From the NCBI RefSeq assembly GCF_004798665.1, contig NZ_CP039292.1, positions 2,604,001 through 2,668,000 on the forward strand: DNA of 64,000 nucleotides, read 5' to 3'. The stretch comes from Actinomyces procaprae (GTDB lineage: Bacteria; Actinomycetota; Actinomycetes; Actinomycetales; Actinomycetaceae). The translations under genes were made by a program, and so were the position numbers. Numbering within the stretch: the stretch's first letter is position 1; each line of letters starts with the position of its first letter. A model generated the notes under the pieces. The model was given only the letters and a program-made list of their open reading frames with translations. It was not told the DNA's origin and ran no database searches. Below are positions 17,469 to 26,150 of this stretch, piece after piece.

Positions 17469-18239
17469 TCACCGGTAGGCCCCCGAGGAGGCGTTGGGGT
17501 CGTAGTTCGCCACCAGCACCAGGCCGGTCAGGGCGTAGGGGCCGCCGATGTAGGGCATGGCCTGCACCAGGGCGGCGGCGACCTTCTGCCGGGTGTTGCC
17601 GGCCTTGATCGCGCCGGCCACGTGCGGCGTGAGCTGGGTGGCGGCGCCGATGGCGGCGATGGCCACCAGGCTGACGATCTCGCGCTCAGCCACGCTCAGC
17701 ACCCCGCGGGACTCGACCTCGCCGAAGCCGATGCCGGTCAGCAGGTGCGGCACCTGCGTGTCGAAGGGCTCGGGCAGCTTGGCGAAGACGGCCTTGACCT
17801 CGTCCCCGTACAGCGGGATCTGGATAGCGGCCCCGGCCTCGTCCCGGTCGGCATAGTCGACGGTGGCGGCGCTGGGCAGGGGCAGCTGGACGCCGCGCTC
17901 GGTGAGTACCTCGTTGAGCACCCCGATGGCGTTGAGGGTCTTGGGGTAGCCGATGTAGGGCTGGCACTGGTAGATGACCTCGCGCAGCTGCTCGGGGGTG
18001 GCGCCGACGTTGAGGGCGGCGGCCGCGTGCGCGCGCAGCTGCGGCAGGGTCTGCATGGAGGCCAGGCAGGTCACGGTGATCAGCTCGCGCTCGACGTCGG
18101 TGAGGATGCCGACGGAGAAGACCTCGCCGAAGATGTGGTTCTGCAGGGTCTCCATGAGCTCGGGGTCGGTGGGGCTGGGCTCGGGGGCGGAGCCGAACAA
18201 GCGGGTGAAGGTCTCGATCGCCTCGGGTGTCAGTGCCAT
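17469..18239 (-). CDS. Double carboxymuconolactone decarboxylase-domain protein
   Basis: A 256-residue AhpD-like protein with two CMD domains in tandem. In the first, ELITVTCLASMQTLPQLRAH and the helix NVGATPEQLREVIYQCQPYIG carry the conserved pattern; the second repeats it as EREIVSLVAIAAIG and AGNTRQKVAAALVQAMPYIG. The first domain has single Cys residues rather than a clear CxxC, so peroxidase-like redox cycling is uncertain. ATG 18239 follows AAGGAGAC. Such proteins often act in oxidative-stress or aromatic-acid pathways; no partner gene lies next to it. Confidence 0.85.
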   Translation of the reverse strand: MALTPEAIETFTRLFGSAPEPSPTDPELMETLQNHIFGEVFSVGILTDVERELITVTCLASMQTLPQLRAHAAAALNVGATPEQLREVIYQCQPYIGYPKTLNAIGVLNEVLTERGVQLPLPSAATVDYADRDEAGAAIQIPLYGDEVKAVFAKLPEPFDTQVPHLLTGIGFGEVESRGVLSVAEREIVSLVAIAAIGAATQLTPHVAGAIKAGNTRQKVAAALVQAMPYIGGPYALTGLVLVANYDPNASSGAYR

Positions 18240-18513
18240 GGTGTCTCCTTGCGCTTGGTTCTTGGTGCTTGTGTCGGTGGTCGGTGCCGGCAGTTGTCGG
18301 GTTGTGTCTCTGGGGCCGGTCGCGGGCGGCCGGGCCGCCTGGACCACCTGGACCGCCCGGGTCGGTCGGTGACGTCGGTGGCGGGCGACGGCGTCGTCGG
18401 GCCCGGGCATGATCCTGCCACGGGCGGGGCCCCGCCCGGCGCCGGTACGCGGCGTCAGACGGGGCCCATTGGTGCCTGGTTTATCCGGGCCCGAGCATGC
18501 GGAGCGGAGGGGC

Positions 18514-20994
18514 TCAGACCTCCGGGGCGGGGGCGACGTCGCCCAGCAGGTGGGCCATGCGCACCACCCGGGCCGCCTGCTTCTCGAGCTCGGCGCGGGT
18601 CAGCGTCACGGCCGCCGTCCCCTCGCCGCGCAGGGCCGCGAGGATGTCCTGCCGGTCGGCCTCGCAGCCGGGCATGAACAGCTCGTTGCCGGCCTTGATG
18701 GTCGCCGAGGCGGTGGCGCGCGGGTGCTTCAGGTCCGTGCGGGCCATGGAGTCGACCACCCAGTCGGTCATGACCAGGCCCTCAAAGCCCCACTCCTCGC
18801 GCAGGATGGTCTCCAACAGGTCGGCGGACTCGGAGGTGTGCACGCCGTTGATCAGGTTGTAGGAGGTCATGAGCGCGTGGGGCTGGGCCTCACGGACCAC
18901 GATCTCGAAGCTGCGCAGGTACAGGTCGCGGGCGGCCCGCTGGGAGACGTGGCTGTTGGAGTTCAGGCGGTTCGTCTCCTGGTTGTTGAAGGCGAAGTGC
19001 TTGACGGTGACGGCCCGCCCCGGGTGCGCCTGGACGCCGCGGGTGATGCCGGCGGCCATGCGCCCGGCCAGCAGCGGGTCCTCGGACATGTACTCGAAGT
19101 TGCGTCCGCACAGGATGGTGCGGTGCAGGTTGAAGGCCGGGGCCAGCCACAGGTGGGCACCGAAGTGGTCCATCTCCGCCCCGACCAGGTCGCCGTAGGC
19201 GGCGGCCAGTGCGGGGTTCCAGGACTGGGCGATGGCGGTGCCGATCGGGATGGCGGTGGTGTACTGCTCGTAGGTGCGCTCCGGGGTGCGGGGGGCGGCC
19301 GCAGAGTCCCCGCCGAGCGCGGCGACGGAGTCGTCGTCCATGAGCTCGGCGAACAGGCCGCCCAGGGCCTCGCCGAGCGGGAAGGCGCCATCGGCGTCCA
19401 CGCCCACCTGCGGGGACAGGCGCAGGCCGGCGGGGCCGTCGGGCATAACCAGCGAGGGCAGTCCCTCGAAGCGGGTGGTGGTCTGGCCGGCGGCGCCAAC
19501 CAGTGCCTGCGAGGCCTGGCCGATGATCGACTGCTTCTCGGCGTCGTCGCTGTAGTCGCCCAGGACGATGTAGGACAGCTCGTCGTCGGACAGGTCCTTG
19601 ACGTAGTCGAGGGCGGCGGCCAGGTCCACGGGGGCGTGGGTGTCCTCGCGGCGCAGGTCGGCGGCGGCCACGGTCAGACGCGGGAGGTCGGCCGGCACCT
19701 CGACGGCGACCGGTGCGGCCGGCTTGAAGTCGGTGAAGCCGGGGTCCCCCAGGGCGTCGTGAAGCCGGCGGACGATGGCGGTCTCCGCCAGCTCGACGAC
19801 GGCGGCCGGCACCGTGTTGCGGCTCGAGGCGCCCACGCGCACCACGTAGTCGCCGGCCTCCAGGACGGTGGCAGACTTGGCGGCGTCGAAGGAGGCGACG
19901 TCGGTCAGGTCGAAGGTGACGGCGACCTCCTCGGCGGCGCCGGCGGCGAGCTCACCCGTCTTGGCGAAGGCGGCCAGGGCCTGGTAGGGCTGGTCGAGGT
20001 CGCCGGCGGGCACGGAGACGTAGACCTGGACGACCTCCTTGCCCGGGCGGGCGCCGGTGTTGGTGACACTGGTCTTTACGGTGACCTCGGAGCCGACGGC
20101 ACTGACGGTGGGCGCGCCGATGGTGAAGGTGGTGTAGCCCAGGCCGAAGCCGAAGGGGAAGATCGGGGCGGTGCCGACGGAGTCGAAGTAGCGGTAGCCG
20201 ACGTAGACGCCCTCGCGGTAGTGGGTGTCGTCCGGGTCGCCGAAGTCGCCCTCGGTGGAGTAGTCCTCCCAGGCCGCCCAGGTGGTGGAGAGCTTGCCGG
20301 AGGGGTAGCTCTTGCCGAGCAGCACGTCGGCGAAGGCGTCACCGATCGCGGCACCCAGCTGGGAAAGCAGCAGGATGTTCTTCACGTCCTTGACCGGGCT
20401 CAGGTCGACGACGCCGCCGACGTTGAGCACCAGCAGGAACTTCTCGAACTTCGCGGCGAGCGCGGTGATGTCGCGGATCTCGGAGTCGGTTAGCTTGACG
20501 TCGCCGGCCTCGGGGTGGCGGTCGTTGCCCTCGCCGGAGTCGCGGGCCACGACGTAGACGGCGGCCTCGCCGTCGCCGTCGAGCGGCAGGTCGAAGGCGG
20601 GCGCGGGCTCGACGGCACCCATGCCGAAGAAGATGGCCGGCTGGCCCGCGGCCTTGGCCTGCGCCTTGAGGTCGGCGACGAAGGCCTTGTGGTTCTCCTC
20701 GGCGACGCCGTCATAGGCGTCGAGCCAGGACTTGGTGGTGATGGTGAAGCCGGCGTTCTCCAGCCCCTCCTCGACGGAGACGACGTGGCGGGAGTTGACG
20801 TCGCCGCTGCCGGTGCCGCCCTTGATGGTGCGCCGCGCGCCGGCCCCGTACAGGGCGATGCGGCCGGGTGCGGCAAGGGGGAAGGATCCGTCGGTCTTGA
20901 GGAGGACCATCGATTCGGGCGCTCCCGCGCGCACCGTTGCCAGGTGGTCGATCTCGTACTGGTTGATGTTCTGCTCCACTGTGAGCGCCTCCAT
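18514..20994 (-). CDS. GH3 beta-glucosidase with permuted domain order
   Basis: An 826-residue intracellular glycosidase (no signal peptide). The usual GH3 order is reversed: the GH3_C-type alpha/beta domain comes first (SMVLLKTDGSFPLAAPGRIA, GGTGSGDVN near residue 50), then a fibronectin-III-like domain (about 350-440, VQVYVSVPAGDLDQP), then the catalytic barrel. In the barrel, LVMPDGPAGLRL, VKHFAFNNQETNR and GFEGLVMTDWVV are visible; the Asp in TDW near residue 744 is the expected nucleophile. Permuted GH3 enzymes of this type are known from Ruminococcus and Butyrivibrio and cleave beta-glucosides. I took ATG 20994; upstream in-frame codons read poorly. It is divergent from the MarR gene. 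Confidence 0.88.
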   Translation of the reverse strand: MEALTVEQNINQYEIDHLATVRAGAPESMVLLKTDGSFPLAAPGRIALYGAGARRTIKGGTGSGDVNSRHVVSVEEGLENAGFTITTKSWLDAYDGVAEENHKAFVADLKAQAKAAGQPAIFFGMGAVEPAPAFDLPLDGDGEAAVYVVARDSGEGNDRHPEAGDVKLTDSEIRDITALAAKFEKFLLVLNVGGVVDLSPVKDVKNILLLSQLGAAIGDAFADVLLGKSYPSGKLSTTWAAWEDYSTEGDFGDPDDTHYREGVYVGYRYFDSVGTAPIFPFGFGLGYTTFTIGAPTVSAVGSEVTVKTSVTNTGARPGKEVVQVYVSVPAGDLDQPYQALAAFAKTGELAAGAAEEVAVTFDLTDVASFDAAKSATVLEAGDYVVRVGASSRNTVPAAVVELAETAIVRRLHDALGDPGFTDFKPAAPVAVEVPADLPRLTVAAADLRREDTHAPVDLAAALDYVKDLSDDELSYIVLGDYSDDAEKQSIIGQASQALVGAAGQTTTRFEGLPSLVMPDGPAGLRLSPQVGVDADGAFPLGEALGGLFAELMDDDSVAALGGDSAAAPRTPERTYEQYTTAIPIGTAIAQSWNPALAAAYGDLVGAEMDHFGAHLWLAPAFNLHRTILCGRNFEYMSEDPLLAGRMAAGITRGVQAHPGRAVTVKHFAFNNQETNRLNSNSHVSQRAARDLYLRSFEIVVREAQPHALMTSYNLINGVHTSESADLLETILREEWGFEGLVMTDWVVDSMARTDLKHPRATASATIKAGNELFMPGCEADRQDILAALRGEGTAAVTLTRAELEKQAARVVRMAHLLGDVAPAPEV

Positions 20995-21188
20995 CGGGTC
21001 AGGTTGTGCGTGCGCTCGCCGAAGAGCACCCGCTGATTGCAATCTTACCGCTTGGTCCATTGTTGTGGAAGGGGTTTCGCGCAGGCAATCCACATCGGCC
21101 CTCGCGCAGGGGCGCCGCTCCCGACGAGCCGTCCCGGGCCCGACACACCCGGCCGAACACCCCGAACCGGCCACGGCGCCACACCCCG

Positions 21189-21210
21189 TATACTATGTCC
21201 GAAATCGGAC
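21189..21210 (+). promoter_or_regulatory. Putative MarR promoter and operator
   Basis: A -10-like TATACT (21189-21194) is followed at once by GTCCGA-AA-TCGGAC (21197-21210), a perfect six-base inverted repeat, 21 bases before the marR start. The position would let the product block its own promoter. No convincing -35 is visible. Confidence 0.5.
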
Positions 21211-21231
21211 TTGAGTTTTGACGGGAGCCGC

Positions 21232-21678
21232 ATGACCACCGCTCTGATGGAGCTGCAGCAGGCGATCAACGCCATGATCAAACGCACCGACGACGCCTAC
21301 CACCGCGCCGCCCGAGCGGCGGGGCTGTCGGACGCCGCCTTCGACATCCTCTACGCACTGCACGCCGCGGGCGAGGGCTGCTCCCAGAGTCGGCTGTGCG
21401 AGCTCTGCTTCTCACGGAAGCAGACGATCAACTCCGCCATCAAGCGGCTCCAGGAGGACGGCACGGTACGCCTCGAGGCCGGACCCGGGCGAAGCACGCA
21501 CGTGTATCTGACCGAGCGCGGGCGCGCACTCGTCGCGGAGCGCATCACCCCGATCGTCGACGCCGAGCTCGCCGCCCTGGACTCCGTCCCGCCCGCTCAG
21601 CGCGCCGCACTCGCCGCCGCCCTGACTACATATACGACCACCCTGGTGAACAGCCTGAACGCGATCGGAGACGACTGA
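21232..21678 (+). CDS. MarR-family transcriptional regulator
   Basis: A 148-residue winged-helix regulator. The N-terminal dimer helix is followed by AAFDILYALHAAGEGCSQSR, the recognition helix SRKQTINSAIKRLQEDGTV and the wing RLEAGPGRSTHVYLTERGRA is read here as EAGPGRSTHV with YLTERGRAL. It lies four bases before a MATE efflux gene and probably represses that pump together with itself, releasing both when a ligand binds. Two Cys near residues 44 and 51 (GCSQSRLCELC) could allow redox sensing, as in some MarR proteins; this is inference. The ATG follows GGGAG. Confidence 0.88.
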   Translation: MTTALMELQQAINAMIKRTDDAYHRAARAAGLSDAAFDILYALHAAGEGCSQSRLCELCFSRKQTINSAIKRLQEDGTVRLEAGPGRSTHVYLTERGRALVAERITPIVDAELAALDSVPPAQRAALAAALTTYTTTLVNSLNAIGDD

Positions 21679-21682
21679 CGCC

Positions 21683-23080
21683 ATGGACATGTCCCAGCAC
21701 CTGGGGGCCCGCGCCCTATTGCGCTTCACGGCGCCCTCCATCGCCATGATGATCTTCACGTCGGTATACGGGGTGGTCGATGGCCTGTTCGTCGCCAACT
21801 TCGCCGGCAAGACGGCGCTGGCCGCCATCACCCTGATCATGCCGTTCATCATGATTCTGGGCACCCTCGGCTTCATGATGGGCTCTGGCGGCAGCGAACT
21901 CATCTCCCACACCCGCGGCCGGGGCCACGGCGAGCTGGCGAACCGCTACTTCTCCATGATCGTCTACGTGACCCTCGGCGGAGGCATCGCGCTGGCGGCC
22001 GGCGGAGCGCTGGCCATGCGTCCCGTAGCCCAGTTGCTCGGCGCATCCGGCCAGATGCTGGAACTGTGCGTGCTGTACGGGCAGATCCTCATGATCTCAC
22101 TGCCTGCGTTCATGCTGCAGTACGCCTTCCAAACCTTCGCCTCCACCGCGGGCAGGCCCCGACTCGGCCTGTATGTGACGGTTGCCGCGGGGGTGACCAA
22201 CATGGCTCTGGACCTGGTGTTCGTCGGCATCTTCGGGTGGGGCGTGGCGGGAGCCGCCTGGGCAACCGTCGCCTCGGAGATGATCGGCGGCCTGGTGCCG
22301 TTGGCCTGGTTCGCGCGCCCGAACAGCAGCCTCCTGCGGCTGGGCCGCCCGGCCGCGGATCTGGCCGCACTGGGCCGGGTCTGCGTCAATGGATCGTCGG
22401 AGATGATGGCGGTGGTGGCCATCTCAGTGGTCAGCATCATCTACAACCTGCAGTTGCTCAGGCTCATAGGCCCCGACGGGGTGGCCGCCTACGGCGTCGT
22501 CATGTACGTAAGCATGATCTTCACCGCGGTCTTCGAGGGCTTCTGCATGGGAGCGGCCCCGCTGATGAGCTACCAGCACGGCGCCGCGAACAATACGGAG
22601 AAGCGCAGCCTGATGCGCACCTCCCTGGCCATACTCGCCGTCGCCGGGGCGGTAATGCTGCTGAGTTCCCAGCTGCTCGCGCATCCGCTGGCCCTCATAT
22701 TCGCCGGCCGCGATCGTGGTCTCACGGAGCTGACCGAGACAGCGCTGCGCATCTTCTCAGTCTCCTTCCTGCCCATGGGCGTGAGCATGTACGGCTCATC
22801 GTTGTTCACCGCGCTGGGCAACGGCCCCGTCTCGGCGGCCCTGGCCGCGGGCCGCACCCTCGGCCTGGAGGTCGGCTCGGTCCTGCTGCTTCCACTGCTC
22901 ATAGGCCCCATGGGCATCTGGGCCGCGATCATCGTGGCCGAGGTCATGGCCGCACTGGCCGTGGGCGTGCTCATCAGGGCGCTGGGGCCGCGGTATGGGC
23001 TCCGCGACCGCCGCCGAGACCGCAACACCATTCCCGCGGGGCAGACGAGCTCACCCATGGCCGGCGCTCCGGCGCCCTGA
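21683..23080 (+). CDS. MATE-family efflux transporter
   Basis: A 465-residue multidrug/toxin extrusion protein with twelve predicted membrane helices in two six-helix bundles. FTAPSIAMMIFTSVYGVVDG opens the first and is typical of the DinF/MepA branch; FMMGSGGSELISHTRGRG matches the loop after helix 2. The second bundle opens near residue 235 (SSEMMAVVAISVVSIIYN). The pump uses a sodium or proton gradient to expel organic cations or drugs. It shares an operon with the marR gene four bases upstream. The C-terminal tail is basic and short. Confidence 0.88.
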   Translation: MDMSQHLGARALLRFTAPSIAMMIFTSVYGVVDGLFVANFAGKTALAAITLIMPFIMILGTLGFMMGSGGSELISHTRGRGHGELANRYFSMIVYVTLGGGIALAAGGALAMRPVAQLLGASGQMLELCVLYGQILMISLPAFMLQYAFQTFASTAGRPRLGLYVTVAAGVTNMALDLVFVGIFGWGVAGAAWATVASEMIGGLVPLAWFARPNSSLLRLGRPAADLAALGRVCVNGSSEMMAVVAISVVSIIYNLQLLRLIGPDGVAAYGVVMYVSMIFTAVFEGFCMGAAPLMSYQHGAANNTEKRSLMRTSLAILAVAGAVMLLSSQLLAHPLALIFAGRDRGLTELTETALRIFSVSFLPMGVSMYGSSLFTALGNGPVSAALAAGRTLGLEVGSVLLLPLLIGPMGIWAAIIVAEVMAALAVGVLIRALGPRYGLRDRRRDRNTIPAGQTSSPMAGAPAP

Positions 23081-23127
23081 TTCCGCGACCGCTGAAGCCG
23101 CCGGGAACGACGGCGTCCGTATCGCCG

Positions 23128-23146
23128 ACTCAACCATCGGTTGAGT
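23128..23146. terminator. Hairpin after the MATE gene
   Basis: ACTCAACC-ATC-GGTTGAGT forms a perfect eight-base stem with a three-base loop, 48 bases past the MATE stop. It may end the marR-MATE transcript; it could also be an operator for the following XRE gene. Confidence 0.5.
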
Positions 23147-23330
23147 GGCGGAGATTCGGCGGCTCGGCTCACGGGTTAGGTGATCAACATATGCGTGCTA
23201 CCGTCCGGCGCACCATTGCGGACATGATCGATCACACGCCGTCGCTCCCGGCAGACCGCGGGACTGCGACGAATCAGGGACACCCTACAGGCGCCCTGAA
23301 AGCCAACGATCAAGAAGCATGGAGACAAGG

Positions 23331-23981
23331 ATGAAGAACTCTGTCGGACGCAACATCGCCGGCCTTCGACTGTCACGGGGGATGACCCAGGAGCAGCTCG
23401 CAAAGCGCATGGGCGTCACCCCACAGGCGGTCAGCAAGTGGGAGAACGATCTGAACTACCCGGACGTGGCGACGCTGCCCGCCCTGGCGGCGCTGCTCGG
23501 CACGAGCGTTGATGCGCTGCTGACGGTGCCGGACAGCGACGGCGCAGCCAACGACCGTCCCACGCCGGCACCGGCCCGCCCCACATCGGCGTCGTCACCC
23601 GTCTCCGCCCCTTCGGCGCCGTCGCCCGTCTCCGCCCCTTCGGCGCCGTCGCCCGCGGCGCCCGCATCCACCAACTTCGAGCTGATTCGCCCCGAGCCCG
23701 CCGTCGGGCGGTCCCGGTCCCGTAGCGCCGCCGGACGCAGTCTCCACATCGAGGTTCGGGGCCCGAAGAACAATGTGGACCTGGCCTTCCCCATGCAGGC
23801 GGTCTCCGCGCTGGCGGCTCTCATTACCAACGTGCCGCAGGTGCGCACCGCCGTCGGCACCCATGGCATTGACCTCGACGCGATAGTGACGACGTCGCTC
23901 GGCGCCCTCGACAGCACCGGTCCCGCCACCCTCATCGACGTCACCGACGACGAGGACCACGTTCGCATCTGGGTCGACTAG
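23331..23981 (+). CDS. XRE-family regulator with C-terminal unknown domain
   Basis: A 216-residue DNA-binding protein. Residues 1-62 are an HTH_3 domain (IAGLRLSRGMTQEQLAKRMG, VTPQAVSKWENDLNYPDV). A Pro/Ser/Ala-rich linker built from two exact 27-bp repeats (PVSAPSAPS twice) joins it to a C-terminal domain of about 90 residues (LHIEVRGPKNNVDLAFPMQA, ending DVTDDEDHVRIWVD) that resembles the small folded tails found on DUF4097/SHOCT-type regulators. A GGAG six bases before ATG 23331 favours that start over an in-frame ATG at 23319. The target is unknown; a large gene-free island follows. Confidence 0.8.
   Translation: MKNSVGRNIAGLRLSRGMTQEQLAKRMGVTPQAVSKWENDLNYPDVATLPALAALLGTSVDALLTVPDSDGAANDRPTPAPARPTSASSPVSAPSAPSPVSAPSAPSPAAPASTNFELIRPEPAVGRSRSRSAAGRSLHIEVRGPKNNVDLAFPMQAVSALAALITNVPQVRTAVGTHGIDLDAIVTTSLGALDSTGPATLIDVTDDEDHVRIWVD
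23598..23651 (+). repeat. Two perfect 27-bp in-frame repeats
   Basis: Two adjacent 27-bp copies (23598-23624 and 23625-23651) inside the linker of the XRE regulator, each encoding PVSAPSAPS. As nine-codon units they can expand or contract without breaking the frame. Confidence 0.9.
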
Positions 23982-24040
23982 CCCGACCCGCTGAACCCAT
24001 CTTCATCCCTGATTCGTCGGCGCCATTGGATGGGCTCAAA

Positions 24041-24152
24041 ATGTCCAAAACCGGCACAAACGAGCCCGCCGCAGCGAGAGAGCCACCGGAATCATGCGGT
24101 TGTGAAACCGGCTCGTAGCGCCGAATCCGACGTTTGCGCCGATTCCGGACAT
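24041..24152. repeat. Inverted-repeat element E2
   Basis: A 112-bp element with ends ATGTCCAAAACCGGCACAAA and GCGCCGATTCCGGACAT, internal CCGGAATCATGCGG, and the same layout as E1 and E4. It lies 60 bases after the XRE gene. Confidence 0.75.
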
Positions 24153-24242
24153 TCTGCGGCCTCGTCGGCCAAGCGACCGGGCCGCAGCGCCGCTTCAACC
24201 GATCACGGCACATGACTTGGCTCTTCCGGTTTGTGGGCGGCG

Positions 24243-24571
24243 GTGGTCCGGGTCGGGGTGTGGTGGTCGCTGTCGGGAGCGGGAGGGCGAGTTCGGGTAT
24301 GCGAGGACGTTTTCGGGGCGGCGAGGTCGCACTCGGGCGCGCCAGGTCGTACTCGGGCGGTCGGGCGGGGTCGTTCTGGGGCTTGGGAGGACGTCTTCGG
24401 GCCGACGAGGTCGTATTCGAGTACCCCACGCCGGTCGAATACGACCTCATCCGCCCCAAACCCTCCACATTCGGTAGGGTTTCGGGCTGACGAGGACGTT
24501 TTCGCCGAACCCGGGACGTTTTCGGGTAGATGAGGTCGTTCTCGGGCCGACGAGGACGTTCTCGGGCTCGT
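24243..24571. repeat. 20-bp-phased alpha array in island 1
   Basis: Copies of a degenerate unit (about CGAGGWCGTNCTCGGGC plus three variable bases) start at 24243, 24263, 24283, 24303, 24323, 24343, then 24367, 24387, 24407, and again at 24492, 24512, 24532, 24552. Spacing is exactly 20 bp apart from one 24-bp step and a central block. That block holds one inverted copy (near 24448) and the hairpin AAACCCT / AGGGTTT (24458-24482). Many units are small inverted repeats, CGAG-N6-CTCG. Confidence 0.85.
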
Positions 24572-24779
24572 GGCCGGTGGCAGCTGACGACTCGTTGGAA
24601 TCGCCTGGATCAAGCAGTTCCCGGGTCGCGGTGGCGGCCGTTGGCGACGCCAGCCGGTGATTCCGCTGAGTCCAGCACTTCTGATGCGGCGCCCCGGGCG
24701 CCCGGGGCGCGAACCTGGCCGCCGCGGGGGCGCAGGCTTTTCGCGTACTCACTCGTGCGCCCCGCGCGGGACGCTGCGC

Positions 24780-24952
24780 GACGGTTCGTCATGAACGATG
24801 ACGGTTCGGCAGTTAGCACCAACGATTCGGCATGAACCGCGACGGTTCGTACCTCTAGGTGCCGAACCGTCGCGAGAAGTGCCGAATCGTCGACCGGAGC
24901 GTACGAACCGTCGTCGGAACACACGAACCCTCACGCGGAGGTACGAACCACC
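24780..24952. repeat. Mirror-symmetric 20-bp-phased gamma array
   Basis: Four forward copies of GACGGTTCG (24780, 24800, 24821 as AACGATTCG, 24841) face five reverse copies of CGAACCGTC (24863, 24883 as CGAATCGTC, 24904, 24924 as CGAACCCTC, 24944 as CGAACCACC). Steps are 20 or 21 bp throughout, two helical turns. The innermost pair forms a hairpin, GCGACGGTTCG with CGAACCGTCGC, across CCTCTAGG. Confidence 0.88.
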
Positions 24953-25045
24953 GCACCCGACCTGCCGCGCACGCAACCGACAACCCAGACACATATCAAC
25001 CATCAACCCACCCCACGTCCCAAACGGATGGAGCACGTAACTACA

Positions 25046-25150
25046 ACCGACCTCGGTACGTAAGATCAACCGACCTCGGTACGTAAGATCTACCGACCTC
25101 GGTACGTAAGATCTACCGACCTCGGTACGTAAGATCTACCGACCTCGGCG
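25046..25150. repeat. 23-bp tandem array (delta-3)
   Basis: Four full 23-bp units and a partial one, each ACCGACCTCGGTACGTAA then GATCT (GATCA in the first). Complemented, the core is CCGAGGTCGGTAGAT-like as in delta-1. The last partial unit grades into GCGAGGGGGGCGG and ends about 11 bases from the LysR stop. Confidence 0.95.
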
Positions 25151-25161
25151 AGGGGGGCGGC

Positions 25162-26010
25162 TCAGACCGCGCGGCTGCGCACCCAGTCGAAGACATCCGT
25201 GGCCTCGCTGCGCCCACCGGGCTGCAGCAGCAGGTAGAAGGTGGCATGGGCCATCGCATCCCGAATCGGCACGACGACGCGGTCCGAGGCGAGCGCCGAC
25301 AGGGCGGGCGCGTCGGAGACGAAGTGGGGCAGCGGAGAACTCTTGACCAGTTGTTCGAAAACGCCACGGTCCTCCTGCACCACGAACTGGGAGTGGGGCA
25401 GGTAGCGGTCGCAGCGCTCGCGCCAGAAGCCGATGTCGGCCAGGAGCAGGAAGGTCTCGCCGTCCAGCTCCGCGGCCGTCACCTGCTCGCGGTTCGCGAG
25501 CGCGTGCTCAGCGGGCAGGGCGACGGCGAGGTTCTCCACCATGAGCCAGGCCGAGCGCACGCTCGGCAGCGGATGGGGGCGCAGCGAGATGCCCAGGTCC
25601 AGCTCGCCGCTAACAACCCCCTCCTCGACCTCCTCCCTGCCGAGGCTCTGCGAGGTGAGCACCAGGCCGGGGAAGCGCTCGATGATCAGCGAGGTCAGCC
25701 GCCACAGCGGCGCCGGGGCGACCGCACCCACGCGCAGCGCCCGGGTACGACGGGCGACGTCGTCGAGGGCGGTGCGCATGGCCTGCTCCTCGCGCAGGAT
25801 CCGCCCGGCATGTTCCAGAGCCACACGGCCCGCCTCGTTGAGCACCAGGCGGCGCCCCGGGCGGTCGAAGAGCGACTGGCCGAGCTCTGCCTCCAGCCGC
25901 TGCAGCGAGCGGCTGAGGGCCGGCTGGGACAGGTGCAGGGTGCGCGCGGCGGCACTGAGGGTGCCCTCCCGCGCGATCGCCTCCAGCTGGCGCAGCTGCT
26001 CGAAATCCAC
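25162..26010 (-). CDS. LysR-family regulator
   Basis: A 282-residue LysR-type regulator. The N-terminal winged helix is clear (FEQLRQLEAIAREGTLSAAA, RTLHLSQPALSRSLQRLEAE), followed by the linker helix and an effector domain (LRVGAVAPAPLWRLTSLIIE; LGISLRPHP). It is divergent from an aldo/keto reductase, with a LysR-box-like site between them, so it most likely controls the reductase genes to its right. The effector is unknown. The gene ends just inside a 23-bp repeat array. A normal length and a clean HTH make the family certain. Confidence 0.92.
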   Translation of the reverse strand: MDFEQLRQLEAIAREGTLSAAARTLHLSQPALSRSLQRLEAELGQSLFDRPGRRLVLNEAGRVALEHAGRILREEQAMRTALDDVARRTRALRVGAVAPAPLWRLTSLIIERFPGLVLTSQSLGREEVEEGVVSGELDLGISLRPHPLPSVRSAWLMVENLAVALPAEHALANREQVTAAELDGETFLLLADIGFWRERCDRYLPHSQFVVQEDRGVFEQLVKSSPLPHFVSDAPALSALASDRVVVPIRDAMAHATFYLLLQPGGRSEATDVFDWVRSRAV

Positions 26011-26029
26011 CAGTCCCCTCCCTCTGCTT

Positions 26030-26044
26030 ATGCACGTAGCGCAT
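26030..26044. promoter_or_regulatory. LysR-type box between lysR and aldo/keto reductase
   Basis: ATGC-ACGTAGC-GCAT fits the T-N11-A dyad bound by LysR proteins. A second TTATGCAC half-site lies at about 26094-26101. Both are inside the 140-bp divergent region. Confidence 0.5.
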
Positions 26045-26150
26045 CAAGAGTTCCGATATTGGCATTTTACATCCGCGCTCCTGGGGCGAAGACTTATGCA
26101 CAGCGGGACGGCATTGAGCTGGTCCCGAAGCAAGTCCCAGGAGCGCATCA

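Larger units (their letters stand above)
23982..25161. other. 1.18-kb gene-free repeat island 1
   Basis: No credible gene on either strand. In order it holds element E2, a forward GGCTCTTCCGGTTTG motif (24219-24233), a 20-bp-phased alpha array with a central hairpin, about 200 bp with no clear pattern, a mirror-symmetric gamma array, and the 23-bp delta-3 array that runs into the end of the LysR gene. Open frames here are low-complexity translations of repeats. Confidence 0.85.
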
